DNA from: Streptomyces chryseus
GTDB taxonomy: Bacteria > Actinomycetota > Actinomycetes > Streptomycetales > Streptomycetaceae
NCBI RefSeq assembly: GCF_014650755.1
Contig: NZ_BMVO01000001.1
Coordinates: 806,001 to 870,000 of the forward strand
DNA length: 64,000 bases
Direction: 5' to 3'
Below, piece after piece: positions 30,395-43,295 of this stretch; position 1 is the first letter of the stretch, and every line of letters starts with the position of its first letter. The position numbers were made by a program, and so were the translations under genes. The notes beneath the pieces are model-generated. The model did no database searches. It was given only the letters and a program-made list of their open reading frames with translations, and was not told where the DNA came from.

Positions 30395-32383
30395 TCAGAT
30401 GGCCTGGAGGACGAGCAGCGCCACGTCGTCGTCGGGCGGCGTCGGCGAGAAGGCGTGCACCTCGCTCATGATCCGCTCGGCGACGCCCTGCGCGGTCAGC
30501 CCCACGCACCGCCCGAGCGCCGCCGCCAGCCCGTCCGCGTCGTCGAACATGCGCCGCCCGGAGCGCCGCTCGGTCACCCCGTCCGTGACGCACAGCAGGG
30601 TGTCGCCGGCCTGGAGCACGAAGGTCTCGCTCTCGTACGTCACGTCGTCGACGACGCCGAGCAGCACCTGTGAGGCCGCCGCCGGCCGCACGCTCCCGTC
30701 GGGCCGCAGCACCAGCGGCAGGGGGTGCCCGGCGCAGGCGAGGGTGCAGCGCACCCCGCCGCCGTCCTCGGGCGCGAGCGGCACCAGTTCGCCGTACAGC
30801 AGGGAGAGGAAGCGGGGCTGCGGCGCTGCGTCGCGCAGGGCGAGGGGACCGGCCGGCGGCCCGCCGGGAGCGCCCGCCGAGGCCACCGCCATCCGCGCCG
30901 TCGCCTCCGCCGCCTCCACCGCGTCGTCGAGCAGCAGCCCGTTGAGGCGGCCCAGCACCTCGCCGACCGCCCTCCCCTCGCGCGCGAGCAGCCGCAGCCA
31001 GGGACGGACGAGGCCGGTGACGACGGCTGCCTCGGGGCCGTTGCCCTGGACGTCGCCGAGCGAGAACGACCAGCTGCCCTTGGCGCCGGGGAAGACGTCG
31101 TAGAAGTCGCCGCCCGCCACGCCCTGGCCGCGCGGCTCGTACACGAGAGCCTTTTCGACGCCCGGGATGTCGGCCATCTGGCCCGGCAGCAGCGCCCGCT
31201 GCAGGACGTTGCTGATGGTGGCCTGCCGGGTGTACTGGCGCGCGGCGGCGATCGCCAGCGCCACCCGGCGTACGAAGTCCTCGATCAGGCCGGTCACCTC
31301 GTCGGGCATCCGCTCCAGCGCCGCCCGCCCCAGCATCAGCGTCCCGAGGCCGCGCCCGCCCGCGATCAGCCGGTACGCGACGGCGGCTCCGTCGCCGGGA
31401 CCGCCTTCGCAGGCGTCGGCGTCGGCGTCGTCGGCGCGGTCCGGGCCGTCGGCGCCCTGCGGACCGGGCGCGCCCGGCCACGGCACGGGCACCGGCCCGC
31501 CGCGCGCGGACTGTGGCAGCGCGGGCGGCGGCTCCTTCTCGACGTGCCTGCGCAGTTCTTCGATGCTGGACTCGCGCTGGTGCCAGACGCGGGACAGCCG
31601 CGGCGCCGCGCCCTCCTCCTCCAGCCACACCGCGCACCAGTCAGCGAGGCGCGGCACGAGGAGCTGCGCGGCCAGGGCCGCGATCATCTCCTCGTCGAAC
31701 TGCCCGGTCAGGAGGTCGGACGCCTCCGCGAGGAAGGACAGCGCACCCCGGTTGATCCAGTCGCTGTCGTACTCCCGCGCGGTCCGCCGCGGTACGGGCG
31801 CGAGGATCTCGGCGGCGCGCAGCCCGCGCTGCAGCGCCTGCTCGGCGCTGTCGGGCGGCGCGACGGCCGGCAGGGCGCCCTCGATGGCGATCCGGGCCCA
31901 GACGGTCTTGAGGCCGGTGCGGTAGGTGACGCCCCAGCACGCGGAGAGCCCGGCGACGAGGTGCAGGCCGCGCCCGAACTCCTGGCCGCCGGTCGCGGGC
32001 GAGCCGCCGGGCTCGTTGCGTACGACGCGGGCGGGGTGGTGGTCGGAGACCTCGACGACCAGGGCGGCCGGGTCGGACTCCGTCGCCTCCTCCAGGTGGC
32101 ACACCAGCTCGACGTTGGTGCCCGCGTGGACTACGGCGTTGGTCACCAGCTCGTTGACGAGGATCACCGCGTCGTCCGCGACCCGGTCGGTGAAACCCTC
32201 GGCGGCCGGCAGCCCGAGCCCCGTCCACTCGGCGAGCGCGGCCCGCACGAAGCGCCGCGCGGCGGCCGGCGCGAGGGGGTTCCCGGGCAGGCTGGTCCAG
32301 GCGGCCGACTGCGGATCGGGCAGTCCGGCCGGCAGGTGCGATGGACGGTACGTAGTCTTCCGCTGCCTCGGAATGGACCCCAC
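30395..32383 (-). CDS. SpoIIE-family PP2C phosphatase with HATPase and GAF domains
   Basis: A 662-aa signalling protein. The N-terminal part (about 30-160) is a RsbW-like HATPase domain (VNELVTNAVVHAG, GRGLHLVAGLS), then a GAF-like sensor region (about 200-390), then a SpoIIE/PP2C phosphatase (about 415-660; GGDFYDVF, GDVQGNGPEAA, TDGVTERR, DDDVALLVL). Such proteins both phosphorylate and dephosphorylate anti-sigma factor antagonists. GTG at 32383 has GGGGAG 7 bases upstream; GTG at 32413 is an alternative without a ribosome site. No sigma factor is adjacent, so its partner is unknown. Confidence 0.92.
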   Translation of the reverse strand: MGSIPRQRKTTYRPSHLPAGLPDPQSAAWTSLPGNPLAPAAARRFVRAALAEWTGLGLPAAEGFTDRVADDAVILVNELVTNAVVHAGTNVELVCHLEEATESDPAALVVEVSDHHPARVVRNEPGGSPATGGQEFGRGLHLVAGLSACWGVTYRTGLKTVWARIAIEGALPAVAPPDSAEQALQRGLRAAEILAPVPRRTAREYDSDWINRGALSFLAEASDLLTGQFDEEMIAALAAQLLVPRLADWCAVWLEEEGAAPRLSRVWHQRESSIEELRRHVEKEPPPALPQSARGGPVPVPWPGAPGPQGADGPDRADDADADACEGGPGDGAAVAYRLIAGGRGLGTLMLGRAALERMPDEVTGLIEDFVRRVALAIAAARQYTRQATISNVLQRALLPGQMADIPGVEKALVYEPRGQGVAGGDFYDVFPGAKGSWSFSLGDVQGNGPEAAVVTGLVRPWLRLLAREGRAVGEVLGRLNGLLLDDAVEAAEATARMAVASAGAPGGPPAGPLALRDAAPQPRFLSLLYGELVPLAPEDGGGVRCTLACAGHPLPLVLRPDGSVRPAAASQVLLGVVDDVTYESETFVLQAGDTLLCVTDGVTERRSGRRMFDDADGLAAALGRCVGLTAQGVAERIMSEVHAFSPTPPDDDVALLVLQAI

Positions 32384-32550
32384 TGTGCGGCTCCCCGTCG
32401 GTTCTCTGCTCACGCCGCTGGCGACATGGAACAGAGTGACAGACGGACGCCGCTCATAAGCGCCGAGTCACCGAAGTGGCCGTATCGAGTCCGGGCCCGT
32501 GGGGCGGTGCGGGCGGAGCCGTTGCCCGGCCCCGCCCGCGTCGCTCGCCG

Positions 32551-34440
<1,890 letters not shown>

Positions 34441-34610
34441 GACGTCCTCCGGGCCTGCGGCATGCTGCACGACTGGCTGGTATTTAACTGGCGAGTAACC
34501 TTCGAGTGGTGATCAGAGTAAAGCGCGAGGGCCCGGGGCGTAAGGGGCTGCGGCGCGCGGCTTCATAACGGAACGGACCCGCTCGCCACCACCGTTCCCT
34601 CACACACGAA

Positions 34611-34639
34611 AGCGCCCGTCCGTGAGTACGGAGGGCGCT
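34611..34639 (-). terminator. Hairpin after lepA
   Basis: AGCGCCCgTCCGT and ACGGAgGGCGCT form a stem with one mismatch and a 4-base loop, 58 bases beyond the lepA stop codon. It lies between lepA and the acyl-CoA ligase start, where a stop of transcription is expected. Confidence 0.6.
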
Positions 34640-34697
34640 CTCGCGTGCGGTCGCACGGTTGCGGGTGCGGGACGGCTGCCGGACGGCCGGGGTGCGG

Positions 34698-36563
34698 CTA
34701 CTTCTTCTTGGCTCCGGAGTCGTCACTGGACAGCACCGCGATGAAGGCCTCCTGCGGGACCTCCACGCTGCCGACCATCTTCATCCGCTTCTTGCCTTCC
34801 TTCTGCTTCTCCAGCAGCTTCCGCTTACGGGAGATGTCACCGCCGTAGCACTTGGCGAGGACGTCCTTGCGGATGGCGCGGATGGTCTCGCGCGCGATGA
34901 CGCGCGAGCCGATGGCCGCCTGGATCGGGATCTCGAAGGCCTGGCGCGGGATGAGCTCGCGCAGCTTGGCGACGAGCCGTACGCCGTACGCGTACGCCGC
35001 ATCCTTGTGGGTGACGGCGGAGAAGGCGTCGACCCGGTCGCCGTGCAGCAGGATGTCGACCTTGACGAGGGAGGCGGACTGCTCGCCGGTGGGCTCGTAG
35101 TCGAGGGAGGCGTAACCGCGCGTCTTGGACTTCAGCTGGTCGAAGAAGTCGAAGACGATCTCCGCGAGCGGCAGGGTGTAGCGGATCTCGACGCGGTCCT
35201 CGGAGAGGTAGTCCATGCCGAGCAGCGTGCCGCGGCGGGTCTGGCACAGCTCCATGATCGCGCCGATGAACTCGCTGGGGGCGAGGATCGTGGCCCGCAC
35301 GACCGGCTCGTACACGTCCGAGATCTTGCCCTCGGGGAACTCGCTCGGGTTGGTGACCGTGTGCTCCTTCCCGTCCTCCATCACGACGCGGTAGACCACG
35401 TTGGGGGCGGTGGCGATCAGGTCGAGCCCGAACTCGCGCTCCAGGCGCTCGCGGATCACGTCGAGGTGCAGGAGGCCGAGGAAGCCGACGCGGAAGCCGA
35501 AGCCGAGCGCCGCCGAGGTCTCCGGCTCGTACACCAGCGCGGCGTCGTTGAGCTGGAGCTTGTCGAGGGCCTCGCGCAGGTCGGGGTACTCCGAGCCGTC
35601 CAGCGGGTACAGACCCGAGAAGACCATCGGCTTCGGGTCCTTGTAGCCGCCGAGGGCCTTGGTGGCGCCCTTGGTCATCGAGGTGATCGTGTCACCGACC
35701 TTGGACTGACGGACGTCCTTCACCCCGGTGATGATGTAGCCGACCTCGCCGACGCCGATGCCGTCGGACGGCGTCATCTCCGGGGAGGAGACGCCGATCT
35801 CCAGGAGCTCGTGGGTGGCGTTCGTCGACATCATCCGGATGCGCTCGCGCTTGTTGAGCTGGCCGTCGACCACACGTACGTACGTGACGACGCCCCGGTA
35901 GGAGTCGTACACCGAGTCGAAGATCATCGCACGGGCGGGCGCGTCGGCCACGCCGACCGGGGCGGGCACGTCGCGCACGACCCGGTCCAGGAGCGCGTCC
36001 ACGCCGAGACCGGTCTTCGCCGACACCTTGAGCACGTCCTCGGGCTGGCAGCCGATGAGGTTGGCCAGCTCCTCGGAGAACTTCTCCGGCTGGGCGGCCG
36101 GCAGGTCGATCTTGTTGAGGACCGGAACGATCGTGAGGTTGTTCTCCATCGCCAGGTAGAGGTTGGCGAGGGTCTGCGCCTCGATGCCCTGGGCGGCGTC
36201 CACGAGGAGCACCGTGCCCTCGCACGCGGCGAGCGACCGGGAGACCTCGTACGTGAAGTCGACGTGGCCAGGCGTGTCGATCATGTTCAGGATGTGGGTG
36301 TTGCCCACGTCCGGGCCCTCGTTGGGCGCCCAGGGCAGTCGTACCGCCTGGGACTTGATCGTGATGCCGCGCTCGCGCTCGATGTCCATCCGGTCGAGAT
36401 ACTGAGCACGCATCTGCCGCTGGTCGACCACACCGGTCAGCTGGAGCATCCGGTCGGCGAGCGTGGACTTGCCGTGGTCGATGTGCGCGATGATGCAGAA
36501 GTTGCGGATCAGCGCCGGGTCGGTACGGCTCGGCTCGGGCACGTGGGGAGGAGTCGCGGGCAC
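34698..36563 (-). CDS. lepA: Elongation factor 4 (LepA)
   Basis: Ribosome-bound GTPase that can back-translocate tRNAs and aids translation under stress. The 621-aa product has G1 AHIDHGKST (26-34), switch region [26 protein letters not shown], and the unique LepA C-terminal domain ending in Lys-rich residues. GTG at 36563 is the family start; the frame stays open for another kilobase upstream, but that sequence includes rpsT on the other strand and is not part of the gene. It is divergent from rpsT, an arrangement common in actinobacteria. Confidence 0.97.
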   Translation of the reverse strand: MPATPPHVPEPSRTDPALIRNFCIIAHIDHGKSTLADRMLQLTGVVDQRQMRAQYLDRMDIERERGITIKSQAVRLPWAPNEGPDVGNTHILNMIDTPGHVDFTYEVSRSLAACEGTVLLVDAAQGIEAQTLANLYLAMENNLTIVPVLNKIDLPAAQPEKFSEELANLIGCQPEDVLKVSAKTGLGVDALLDRVVRDVPAPVGVADAPARAMIFDSVYDSYRGVVTYVRVVDGQLNKRERIRMMSTNATHELLEIGVSSPEMTPSDGIGVGEVGYIITGVKDVRQSKVGDTITSMTKGATKALGGYKDPKPMVFSGLYPLDGSEYPDLREALDKLQLNDAALVYEPETSAALGFGFRVGFLGLLHLDVIRERLEREFGLDLIATAPNVVYRVVMEDGKEHTVTNPSEFPEGKISDVYEPVVRATILAPSEFIGAIMELCQTRRGTLLGMDYLSEDRVEIRYTLPLAEIVFDFFDQLKSKTRGYASLDYEPTGEQSASLVKVDILLHGDRVDAFSAVTHKDAAYAYGVRLVAKLRELIPRQAFEIPIQAAIGSRVIARETIRAIRKDVLAKCYGGDISRKRKLLEKQKEGKKRMKMVGSVEVPQEAFIAVLSSDDSGAKKK

Positions 36564-36639
36564 GCAGGGTCTCGTCTCGGGGCGATGTTGGATCGATACG
36601 TAGCTTCCATGGTCCCACGGACGGCGCCCGGGCCTCGGT

Positions 36640-36669
36640 TTGGGCCGCCCGGCGGGCCGCTGGTACGCT
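36640..36669 (+). promoter_or_regulatory. Putative rpsT promoter
   Basis: TTGGGC (36640-36645), an 18-base spacer and TACGCT (36664-36669) fit a housekeeping promoter. It would give an 80-base leader before the rpsT GTG, long enough for autoregulation as known for S20, though no specific structure was identified. Confidence 0.45.
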
Positions 36670-36756
36670 GAGCAGCTGTGTCGCACAACCCTCGGAGTAG
36701 CTCTCCGGCCGGCGGGGCACTCATCGAAGATCCAACGAACCTGTAGAGGCTCTTTC

Positions 36757-37023
36757 GTGGCGAACATCAAGTCCCAGATCAAGCGGAACAAGACGAACGA
36801 GAAGGCGCGCCTGCGCAACAAGGCCGTCAAGTCCTCGCTCAAGACGTCGATCCGCAAGGCCCGTGAGGCTGTCACCGCTGGTGACCTCGAGAAGGCCACC
36901 GTGGCCGTCCGCGAGGCCTCCCGCAAGCTCGACAAGGCAGTCTCCAAGGGAGTCATCCACAAGAACGCCGCCGCCAACAAGAAGTCGGCGCTGGCGCACA
37001 AGGTTGCCTCCCTCCAGGGCTGA
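36757..37023 (+). CDS. rpsT: 30S ribosomal protein S20
   Basis: Primary 16S-binding protein of the small subunit. The 88-aa Lys-rich helical protein begins [20 protein letters not shown], as typical. GTG at 36757 has AGAGG upstream. It is monocistronic and ends in a very strong terminator. Confidence 0.98.
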   Translation: MANIKSQIKRNKTNEKARLRNKAVKSSLKTSIRKAREAVTAGDLEKATVAVREASRKLDKAVSKGVIHKNAAANKKSALAHKVASLQG

Positions 37024-37172
37024 GCATTCGCTTGTACGACCCGCACGATCGCCGGTAGGGACTCAGCGGGCCCTCTCTTCCGCTCCTGACCCGGCACCTC
37101 GCGCCGCACGCGGCCTGCGTTCGCCACGCGGGTGCGGCGCATCAAAGCTTTGACAGGCTTCAGGGCTTCATA

Positions 37173-37222
37173 CGAAGGCCCCGGTCGACCGTCCTCCCCA
37201 GGACGGTCGACCGGGGCCTTCG
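37173..37222. terminator. Very strong bidirectional terminator between rpsT and holA
   Basis: A perfect 23-bp inverted repeat (37173-37195 with 37200-37222) and a CCCC loop lie between the two convergent genes. A second, imperfect hairpin (GCGCCGCAC... GTGCGGCGC, about 37101-37140) precedes it. The 309-bp gap from 37024 to 37332 shows nothing else. Confidence 0.85.
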
Positions 37223-37332
37223 TGCTGCTCGCTTCCGGGGTTGCGCTTCGTGGCGCCCGGGGCGGGGGCGGCGATGCCGTGCGGCCCGAATCCTGGGACT
37301 GGGCCCCTACGGGTGGCGGGCCCTTGCTCGCC

Positions 37333-38316
37333 CTAACGGTGGCGGGCGGCGCGGGCGACGGTGACGACCGCCTTCTCCAGCGCGTACTCCGGGTCGTCGC
37401 CGCCGCCCTTGACGCCGGCGTCGGCCTCGGCGACGGCCCGCAGCGCGAGCGCCACGCCGTCCGGTGTCCAGCCGCGCATCTGCTGCCGTACGCGGTCGAT
37501 CTTCCACGGCGGCATGCCCAGCTCGCGGGCGAGGTCGGCGGGGCGCCCGCCGCGCGCGGACGACAGCTTGCCGATGGCACGGACCCCCTGCGCCAGCGCG
37601 CTGGTGATCAGCACGGGCGCCACGCCGGTGGACAGCGACCAGCGCAGAGCTTCCAGGGCCTCGGCCGCCCGGCCCTCCACGGCGCGGTCGGCGACCGTGA
37701 AGCTGGAGGCTTCGGCGCGACCCGTGTAGTACCGCCCGACGACGGCCTCGTCGATGGTCCCCTCGACGTCGGCGGCGAGCTGCGCCACGGCGCTGGCCAG
37801 CTCGCGCAGGTCGCTGCCGATGGAGTCGACGAGGGCCTGGCACGCCTCGGCGGTGGCGGAGCGGCCCAGCGCGCGGAACTCCGACCGTACGAACGACAGG
37901 CGCTCGGCGGGCTTGGTCGTCTTGGGGCAGGCCACCTCGCGGGCCCCGGCCTTGCGGGCCGCGTCGAGCAGACCCTTGCCCTTGGCGCCGCCCGCATGGA
38001 GGAGTACGAGCGTGATCTCCTCGGCGGGAGCGTCGAGGTACGCCTTCACGTCCTTGATCGTGTCGGCGGAGAGGTCCTGCGCGTTGCGCACGACGACGAC
38101 CTTGCGCTCGGCGAAGAGCGAAGGGCTCGTCAGCTCGGCGAGGGTCCCGGGCTGGAGCTGGTCGGGCGTGAGGTCGCGGACGTCGGTGTCGGCGTCGGCG
38201 GCGCGGGCGGCCGCCACCACCTGCTGCACGGCGCGGTCGAGCAGCAGGTCCTCCTGCCCCACGGCGAGGGTGAGGGGGGCGAGCGGGTCGTCGGTCGAAT
38301 TCTTCCTGGTGGCCAT
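37333..38316 (-). CDS. holA: DNA polymerase III subunit delta
   Basis: Clamp-loader subunit that opens the beta sliding clamp. The 327-aa protein has the HolA fold: an N-terminal domain without a Walker A site, the [18 protein letters not shown] segment, and C-terminal helical domain with the RSLS-like [14 protein letters not shown] region. ATG at 38316 is the start. The neighbouring comEC/comEA genes 1 kb upstream match the usual com-holA-rpsT arrangement. Confidence 0.95.
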   Translation of the reverse strand: MATRKNSTDDPLAPLTLAVGQEDLLLDRAVQQVVAAARAADADTDVRDLTPDQLQPGTLAELTSPSLFAERKVVVVRNAQDLSADTIKDVKAYLDAPAEEITLVLLHAGGAKGKGLLDAARKAGAREVACPKTTKPAERLSFVRSEFRALGRSATAEACQALVDSIGSDLRELASAVAQLAADVEGTIDEAVVGRYYTGRAEASSFTVADRAVEGRAAEALEALRWSLSTGVAPVLITSALAQGVRAIGKLSSARGGRPADLARELGMPPWKIDRVRQQMRGWTPDGVALALRAVAEADAGVKGGGDDPEYALEKAVVTVARAARHR

Positions 38317-38458
38317 CGTGGTCCAGCATCCCATGGCGCACTGACAGTCCTCCCTTCCGTGTCGGCTGCCGGTCCCCTTCCATGCCGGCCGACGGTCCAT
38401 CCGTGCCGGCTGCCGGTCCCTTCCGTGCCGGGGAGCCTTCGTGTTGGAGAATGGGCAG

Positions 38459-38704
38459 GTGAGCGATGTGAGACACGTACTCGTCCTGCCCGACCGGGAA
38501 GCCGCCGAGGAGGTGGCCGTGGCGGTCTGCGAGCGTTTCGGAGCCGTCGAGGAGCCGCAGCTCGTACGGGACTCGCTGGCCGGTGAGGACGACGCCGAGG
38601 ACGCGCAGTGGCTGGTCGTGGTCGAGGACCCGGGCGGGCGGCTCGACGACGGGGCGCTGCACGCGCTCGCGGGCGAGTACGAGGGCTGGCTCGAACGGCC
38701 CTGA
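38459..38704 (+). CDS. Small conserved hypothetical protein
   Basis: An acidic 81-aa protein beginning VSDVRHVLVLPDREAAEEVA. It looks like a single alpha/beta domain with no Cys, no membrane segment and no known motif. GTG at 38459 has GGAG 9 bases upstream; an in-frame GTG at 38441 with GGGGAG is equally possible and would add 6 residues. It is divergent from holA and 61 bases upstream of the PPOX gene. Function unknown. Confidence 0.75.
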   Translation: MSDVRHVLVLPDREAAEEVAVAVCERFGAVEEPQLVRDSLAGEDDAEDAQWLVVVEDPGGRLDDGALHALAGEYEGWLERP

Positions 38705-38765
38705 CCTGCGGACCTAGGGCGTTCGGCCGAGGCGCGCGAGGGCGGGCCGTCGATAGCGTGCGGGC

Positions 38766-39224
38766 ATGACGATCACGGAACCGGCTCGCCACCGTAAGCA
38801 GCGCAAGCAGGACGTACTCGACCGCCTGGCGAAGGACGACGACCTCTGGGTCGCCACGGCCTCGCCGGGCGGTGAACCGTGCCTGGTGCCGCTCTCGTTC
38901 GTATGGGACCGCGAGACGATCCTGATGTGCACCCGGCGGACGAACCCGACGGCCCGGAACCTGACCCCGGCCGGGGAGGCACGGGTGTCCCTCGGCCACA
39001 CCAGGGACGTGGTGCTGATCGAGGGCACCGCAGAGCCGGTGGAGGGCTCGGCCCTGGCGACGGAGTCCGCCGACGCCTTCGCGGCGAAGCTGGGCGGCTG
39101 GGACCCGCGCGACCGCACGTCCTGGGTGTACCTCCGCCTCACGCCGCGCACCGTGAAGGCGTGGCGCGAGGAGAACGAGCTGCCGGAGCGCGAACTGATG
39201 CGGGACGGCGCCTGGCTGGCCTAG
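38766..39224 (+). CDS. PPOX-class (pyridoxamine phosphate oxidase-like) flavin/F420 protein
   Basis: A 152-aa split-barrel protein. The strand pattern DLWVATASPGGEPCLVPLSFVWDRETILMC... is that of PPOX-class proteins, here most like the actinobacterial group that uses F420 or FMN. It could reduce a small molecule or bind cofactor; the substrate is unknown. Same direction as the preceding small gene. Confidence 0.82.
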   Translation: MTITEPARHRKQRKQDVLDRLAKDDDLWVATASPGGEPCLVPLSFVWDRETILMCTRRTNPTARNLTPAGEARVSLGHTRDVVLIEGTAEPVEGSALATESADAFAAKLGGWDPRDRTSWVYLRLTPRTVKAWREENELPERELMRDGAWLA

Positions 39225-39341
39225 GGCCCCCTTTCCGAGCGGCGGCCTCGCGGCACGGCTCTCCCCCGGGCTTCGGGGCTGCGTCCGGTACGGCCGCAGG
39301 CTGCGGTTTCACGGCTTCCACGGCTTCCTCGGCTTCCTCGG

Positions 39342-41855
39342 CTACAGGGCATCCCTCCCCGCGGGTACCGCCCGCAGACCCGGCCCCGCCCCCGTCACGG
39401 CGATCGCCCCGTCCGTATCCGTGCGCAGCACCGTTGCCCCGCCCGTGCGCAGTGCGGTGAGCGTACGGGGTGAGGGATGGCCGTACGGGTTGTCCCGGCC
39501 GCAGGAGACCAGCGCGAGCCGTGGCCGGGCGCGGGCGAGCAGGGCGGGGTCCTGATACGCCGATCCGTGGTGGGCGACCTTGAGTACGTCCACGGACGGG
39601 AGTATCGGGTGCGCCCTCAGCAGGGCTTGCTGCGCGGGGGGTTCGAGGTCTCCCAGGAGCAGCAGGCTGAGGGCGCCGGAGCGGACGAGGAGCGTGACGC
39701 TGGCGTCGTTGGGTTCCTCGGGGTCGGGGGCGGGGAAGGGCGGCGGCCACAGGGCCCGCCAGGACAGCGGCCCGATCCGGCGCCGCTCGCCGGGCGCTGT
39801 CTCCAGCAGCGGCACCCCTGCGGTGGCCGCCGTCCTGCGGACGAACGCGCTCTGCTCCGCGGGCACCTGAAGGGTCGTCGTACGGATCTCTCCCACCGAC
39901 CTGCCGCGCAGTACGCCCGGCAGCCCCGCCACGTGGTCCGCGTGGAAGTGCGTGAGCAGGACGAGCGGGACCCGGGTGACGCCGAGCGCGCGCAGACAGC
40001 GGTCGACGCGCCGCGGGTCCGGGCCCGCGTCCACGACGACGCCCGTTCCTTCACCGGCCGCCAGGACGGCGGCGTCCCCCTGGCCGATGTCGCACATGGC
40101 GAACCTCCAGCCGGGCGGCGGCCAGCCGGTGACGATCCGGGTGAGCGGCGCCGGCCGCAGGACGGCGAGCACCAGGAGGAGCGCGCAGGCCGCGCTCAGC
40201 CACGGGCGGTGCGGGATCCGGCGGGCCACCGCCACGGCGACGACCGTCAGCGCTGCCAGCAGCAGCCCGCCGCGCCAGCCGCCCGGCCAGTCGATCTCCG
40301 CCCCGGGAAGCGCGGCCCCGCTGCGGGCGATTGAGGCGATCCACCCGACCGGCCAGCCGGCGCACCGGGCCAGCAGCTCGGCGATGGGCATCGCCATCGG
40401 GGCCGCGGCCAGGGCCGCGAACCCGAGCACCGTCGCGGGGGCGACCGCGAACTCGGCGAGCAGATTGCACGGGATCGCCACCAGGCTCACCCTGGCCGCC
40501 ATCATCGCGACAACGGGCGCGCACACCGCCTGGGCGGCGGCCGCCGCGGCCAGCACCTCCGCGAGCCTCGGCGGAACTCCGCGCCGTCGCAGCGCGGCGC
40601 TCCAGCGCGGGCCGATCGTGAGGAGGGCGCCCGTGGCCAGTACGGACAGCACGAAGCCGTAACTCCGGGCCAGCCAGGGGTCGTACAGGACGAGCAGCAG
40701 GACGGCGGCCGCGAGGGCGGGGATCAGCTGCCTGCGGCGTCCGGTGCCGATGGCGAGCAGCGTGATGAGCCCGCAGGCCGCTGCCCGCAGCACGCTCGGC
40801 TCCGGCCTGCACACGACGACGAACGCGAGCGTGAGCACCCCGCCGAGCAGGGCCGTCGCCCGCAGCGGGATCCCCAGGCGCGGGGCGAGTCCGCCGCGTT
40901 CGGCCCGCAGGGCGGTGCCGGGCGGGCCGATCAGCAGGACCAGGATGATCGTGAGGTTGCTTCCCGATACGGCGAGGAGGTGGGTGAGGTCGGTCGCCTC
41001 GAAGGCCTCCTGCAACTCGGGCGGTACGCGTGAGGTGTCGCCGACGACCAGCCCGGGCAACAGCGCTCGTGCGTCCGGAGCGAGTCCGTCGGTCGCCTCG
41101 CGCAGCCCGGCCCGGAGCTCACCGGCCGTGCGCTGCACGGCGGTCGGCGGGCGTACGACCTCCGGGCGCTCGCCGTCCGGTACGCGCAGCACGGCGGCGA
41201 TCCGGTCACCGCCGCCGCCTTCCATCGGCGGTGCGAGTGGCGCCGCCAGCCGCAGCCCGGTGGAGGGCAGCAACCGCTGCCACGCGCCCGCCGCCGGCCC
41301 GCGGCCCCGGACGACCACCAGGACCGGCGTGCGTACGTCGGTCGAGGCCCGGCCGGGTCCGGCGCCCCGGGTGACGCGGGTGATCTCGGCGTTGAGCACC
41401 AGCGACCTCGGCAGGGTGTGGTCGCCGCGCACCCGGGGCCGGGTCGCGCGGGCGTCGGAGGTCACGGTGAGCTCGGTCGTGACGTGCGCGTACTCGTGCG
41501 CCAGCCCGGGGACGGGGCCCCGGTGAAGGTCGGCCGCGTGCAGCCCGGCCGAGGTGGCCCCCGCCGCCGCGCACAGCAGGCCGGCGGCGACAGCCGTGAC
41601 GCCCGGCCCGCGCGCGGCAGCGGTCGCCCGGCCCCCGCGACGCGACGCCCGCATCGCCAGCAGCCCGGCGGCCATCCCCACGCACACCACCGCGAACCCC
41701 GCAGCCCACCGACCGGTCGCCCCCACCGCGAGGGCAGCCGCTGCCCAGGCTGCCAGCGCGGGCGGCACCAGGCGCAGGTCGGCGGGCCCCTCCTGCCAGG
41801 GGTCGGAGGCCCCGAGCCGATTGCCGGACGCGACGTGAACGGCCGGGCGCGTCAT
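39342..41855 (-). CDS. ComEC/Rec2 family membrane protein
   Basis: An 837-aa protein with an N-terminal hydrophobic region, DUF4131-like part, a ten-helix competence domain (about 270-560, with [15 protein letters not shown]) and a C-terminal beta-lactamase-like domain (about 570-830; [15 protein letters not shown] metal motif). In competent bacteria ComEC forms the channel that takes up single-stranded DNA. Streptomyces is not known to be naturally competent, so the role here is open. Its ATG overlaps the comEA-like stop by 4 bases. Confidence 0.93.
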   Translation of the reverse strand: MTRPAVHVASGNRLGASDPWQEGPADLRLVPPALAAWAAAALAVGATGRWAAGFAVVCVGMAAGLLAMRASRRGGRATAAARGPGVTAVAAGLLCAAAGATSAGLHAADLHRGPVPGLAHEYAHVTTELTVTSDARATRPRVRGDHTLPRSLVLNAEITRVTRGAGPGRASTDVRTPVLVVVRGRGPAAGAWQRLLPSTGLRLAAPLAPPMEGGGGDRIAAVLRVPDGERPEVVRPPTAVQRTAGELRAGLREATDGLAPDARALLPGLVVGDTSRVPPELQEAFEATDLTHLLAVSGSNLTIILVLLIGPPGTALRAERGGLAPRLGIPLRATALLGGVLTLAFVVVCRPEPSVLRAAACGLITLLAIGTGRRRQLIPALAAAVLLLVLYDPWLARSYGFVLSVLATGALLTIGPRWSAALRRRGVPPRLAEVLAAAAAAQAVCAPVVAMMAARVSLVAIPCNLLAEFAVAPATVLGFAALAAAPMAMPIAELLARCAGWPVGWIASIARSGAALPGAEIDWPGGWRGGLLLAALTVVAVAVARRIPHRPWLSAACALLLVLAVLRPAPLTRIVTGWPPPGWRFAMCDIGQGDAAVLAAGEGTGVVVDAGPDPRRVDRCLRALGVTRVPLVLLTHFHADHVAGLPGVLRGRSVGEIRTTTLQVPAEQSAFVRRTAATAGVPLLETAPGERRRIGPLSWRALWPPPFPAPDPEEPNDASVTLLVRSGALSLLLLGDLEPPAQQALLRAHPILPSVDVLKVAHHGSAYQDPALLARARPRLALVSCGRDNPYGHPSPRTLTALRTGGATVLRTDTDGAIAVTGAGPGLRAVPAGRDAL

Positions 41856-43186
41856 GGCCGTACGAGCGGCTGGAGGTCCGCGAACCGGCGGTCGCCGATC
41901 CCTTTGACCTCGCGGAGCTCTTCGACGGAGCGGAAACCGCCGTGCTCCGTCCGGTAGTCGATGATGTGCTGCGCCAGTACGGGTCCGACGCCGGGCAGCG
42001 TCTCCAACTGCTCGGCGGTGGCGGCGTTCAGGCCGATCGGCCCCGTCGTTCCGGCGGCCGCCGGACCACCGTTGGCAGCGGGGGCGGCTGTCCCGGGCGG
42101 TCCGGGCGATCCGGGGACCCCGACGGTCACCTGCTCGCCGTCCATGAGCAGGCGCGCGCGGTTGAGCCCGGCGGTGTCCGCACCCGCCGCGACGCCGCCC
42201 GCGGCCCGCAGCGCGTCGGCGACCCGCGATCCGGCGGGCAGCCGGTGGACACCCGGCTGCCGTACCTTGCCGCTGACGTCGACGACGATGCGCGCCCGAC
42301 CGGCCCCGAGCCCCGGACCGGGCTCACCGGCGGCCGTTGTCGGAGGCGGCCCCGCTGAGGGCTCCGGCCGAGCCGCGGCCCGGCCCTCGCCGACCACGTG
42401 CGGAGGCCGGACGGGCTGCGGCCGCCCCGTCCAGAAATGCTGGACGGCGAAGGCGGCGGCCACGACGAGGACGACCGCCAGCGCGGCCAGCGTCCGGGGT
42501 TCGAACCCGCACCGCGACTGCACCCAGACGGGCATCCGCTCCAGCACAGCCGCCCGCGCCCGCCCCAGGCCGCCGCCACGCCCCACCGAGCCACCTTCCG
42601 CACCACCCGCCCCGGCCGAAGCGCTGGGCGCGGCACGAGCGGGAACCGGAAGGGGGACCGAGACAGTCGAGACCGGGCCAGCAGGAGCCGGCGAAGTCGC
42701 GCTCGGACCCGAAGGAACGGGGTCCGAGCCGCGCGGGCGCGGAACCGGTGCCGAAGGCCGAGCACGCACCGCACCCGCAGAAGCGGAAGGAGAAGGGGAA
42801 GCCGCGCCAGGGCCCCGTGCAGCGGAAGCCCTGCCCGAGCCCGTACCCGGGCCGCGAGCCGAACCCGGTGAGGGTCGCGGAACTGCCGTACGAGCGCCCG
42901 CCCGCGCGGAAGGAACGCGCGCCGAAGGAATTCGCGAGGAAGGAACCGGCGCGGGAGTCACCGGCCCGTCGGCCGCCGGTGGGCGTCCGCGCGGTGGTGA
43001 CTCGAAGAGTGCCTCCGCGCGGCGGCGCAACGCCGCCGAGGCAGTGGCCTCGTGAACGCGGCGACGCAGGAGCCGCCCGCCCCGGCCGTCGGGAGCCCGG
43101 CCGTCGGAGACCCGGCCGTCGGAGGCCGGGGCGCGTCCCGGGCCACTGGTCGCGGAATGTGAGCGTGAGCGTGGTCGAAGAGCCAT
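41852..43186 (-). CDS. ComEA-like helix-hairpin-helix DNA-binding protein
   Basis: A 444-aa membrane-anchored protein. The first half is Pro/Ala/Arg-rich and disordered, with a single membrane segment ([19 protein letters not shown]). Outside it lies a SLBB-like domain ([20 protein letters not shown]) and a C-terminal double HhH domain ([20 protein letters not shown]). ComEA captures DNA outside the membrane and hands it to ComEC, encoded next. The cytoplasmic N-terminal extension of about 230 residues is longer than in Bacillus. The ATG at 43186 lacks a strong ribosome site, so the start is uncertain. Confidence 0.88.
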   Translation of the reverse strand: MALRPRSRSHSATSGPGRAPASDGRVSDGRAPDGRGGRLLRRRVHEATASAALRRRAEALFESPPRGRPPAADGPVTPAPVPSSRIPSARVPSARAGARTAVPRPSPGSARGPGTGSGRASAARGPGAASPSPSASAGAVRARPSAPVPRPRGSDPVPSGPSATSPAPAGPVSTVSVPLPVPARAAPSASAGAGGAEGGSVGRGGGLGRARAAVLERMPVWVQSRCGFEPRTLAALAVVLVVAAAFAVQHFWTGRPQPVRPPHVVGEGRAAARPEPSAGPPPTTAAGEPGPGLGAGRARIVVDVSGKVRQPGVHRLPAGSRVADALRAAGGVAAGADTAGLNRARLLMDGEQVTVGVPGSPGPPGTAAPAANGGPAAAGTTGPIGLNAATAEQLETLPGVGPVLAQHIIDYRTEHGGFRSVEELREVKGIGDRRFADLQPLVRP

Positions 43187-43295
43187 GCCACGAGACGCTA
43201 GGCACATCCGCCCGGCCCCGCTGATCATGGTCAGTTTCCGTGGAGAACCCACCGGTTGTGGATATCTCCGCCACCCGGAAGGCGGGCGTCCACCC

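Noticed and set aside
36564..37580. Open extension of lepA by about 340 codons
   Set aside because: It would cover rpsT and the terminator; LepA family length fits the start at 36563.
38441..38458. Earlier GTG start for the small protein at 38459
   Set aside because: Also has a good ribosome site, so it stays possible, but the recognisable protein begins at SDVRHVLVLPDR.
42498..42508. GGTTCGAACCC resembling a tRNA T-loop
   Set aside because: Lies inside the comEA-like coding sequence and no cloverleaf forms around it.
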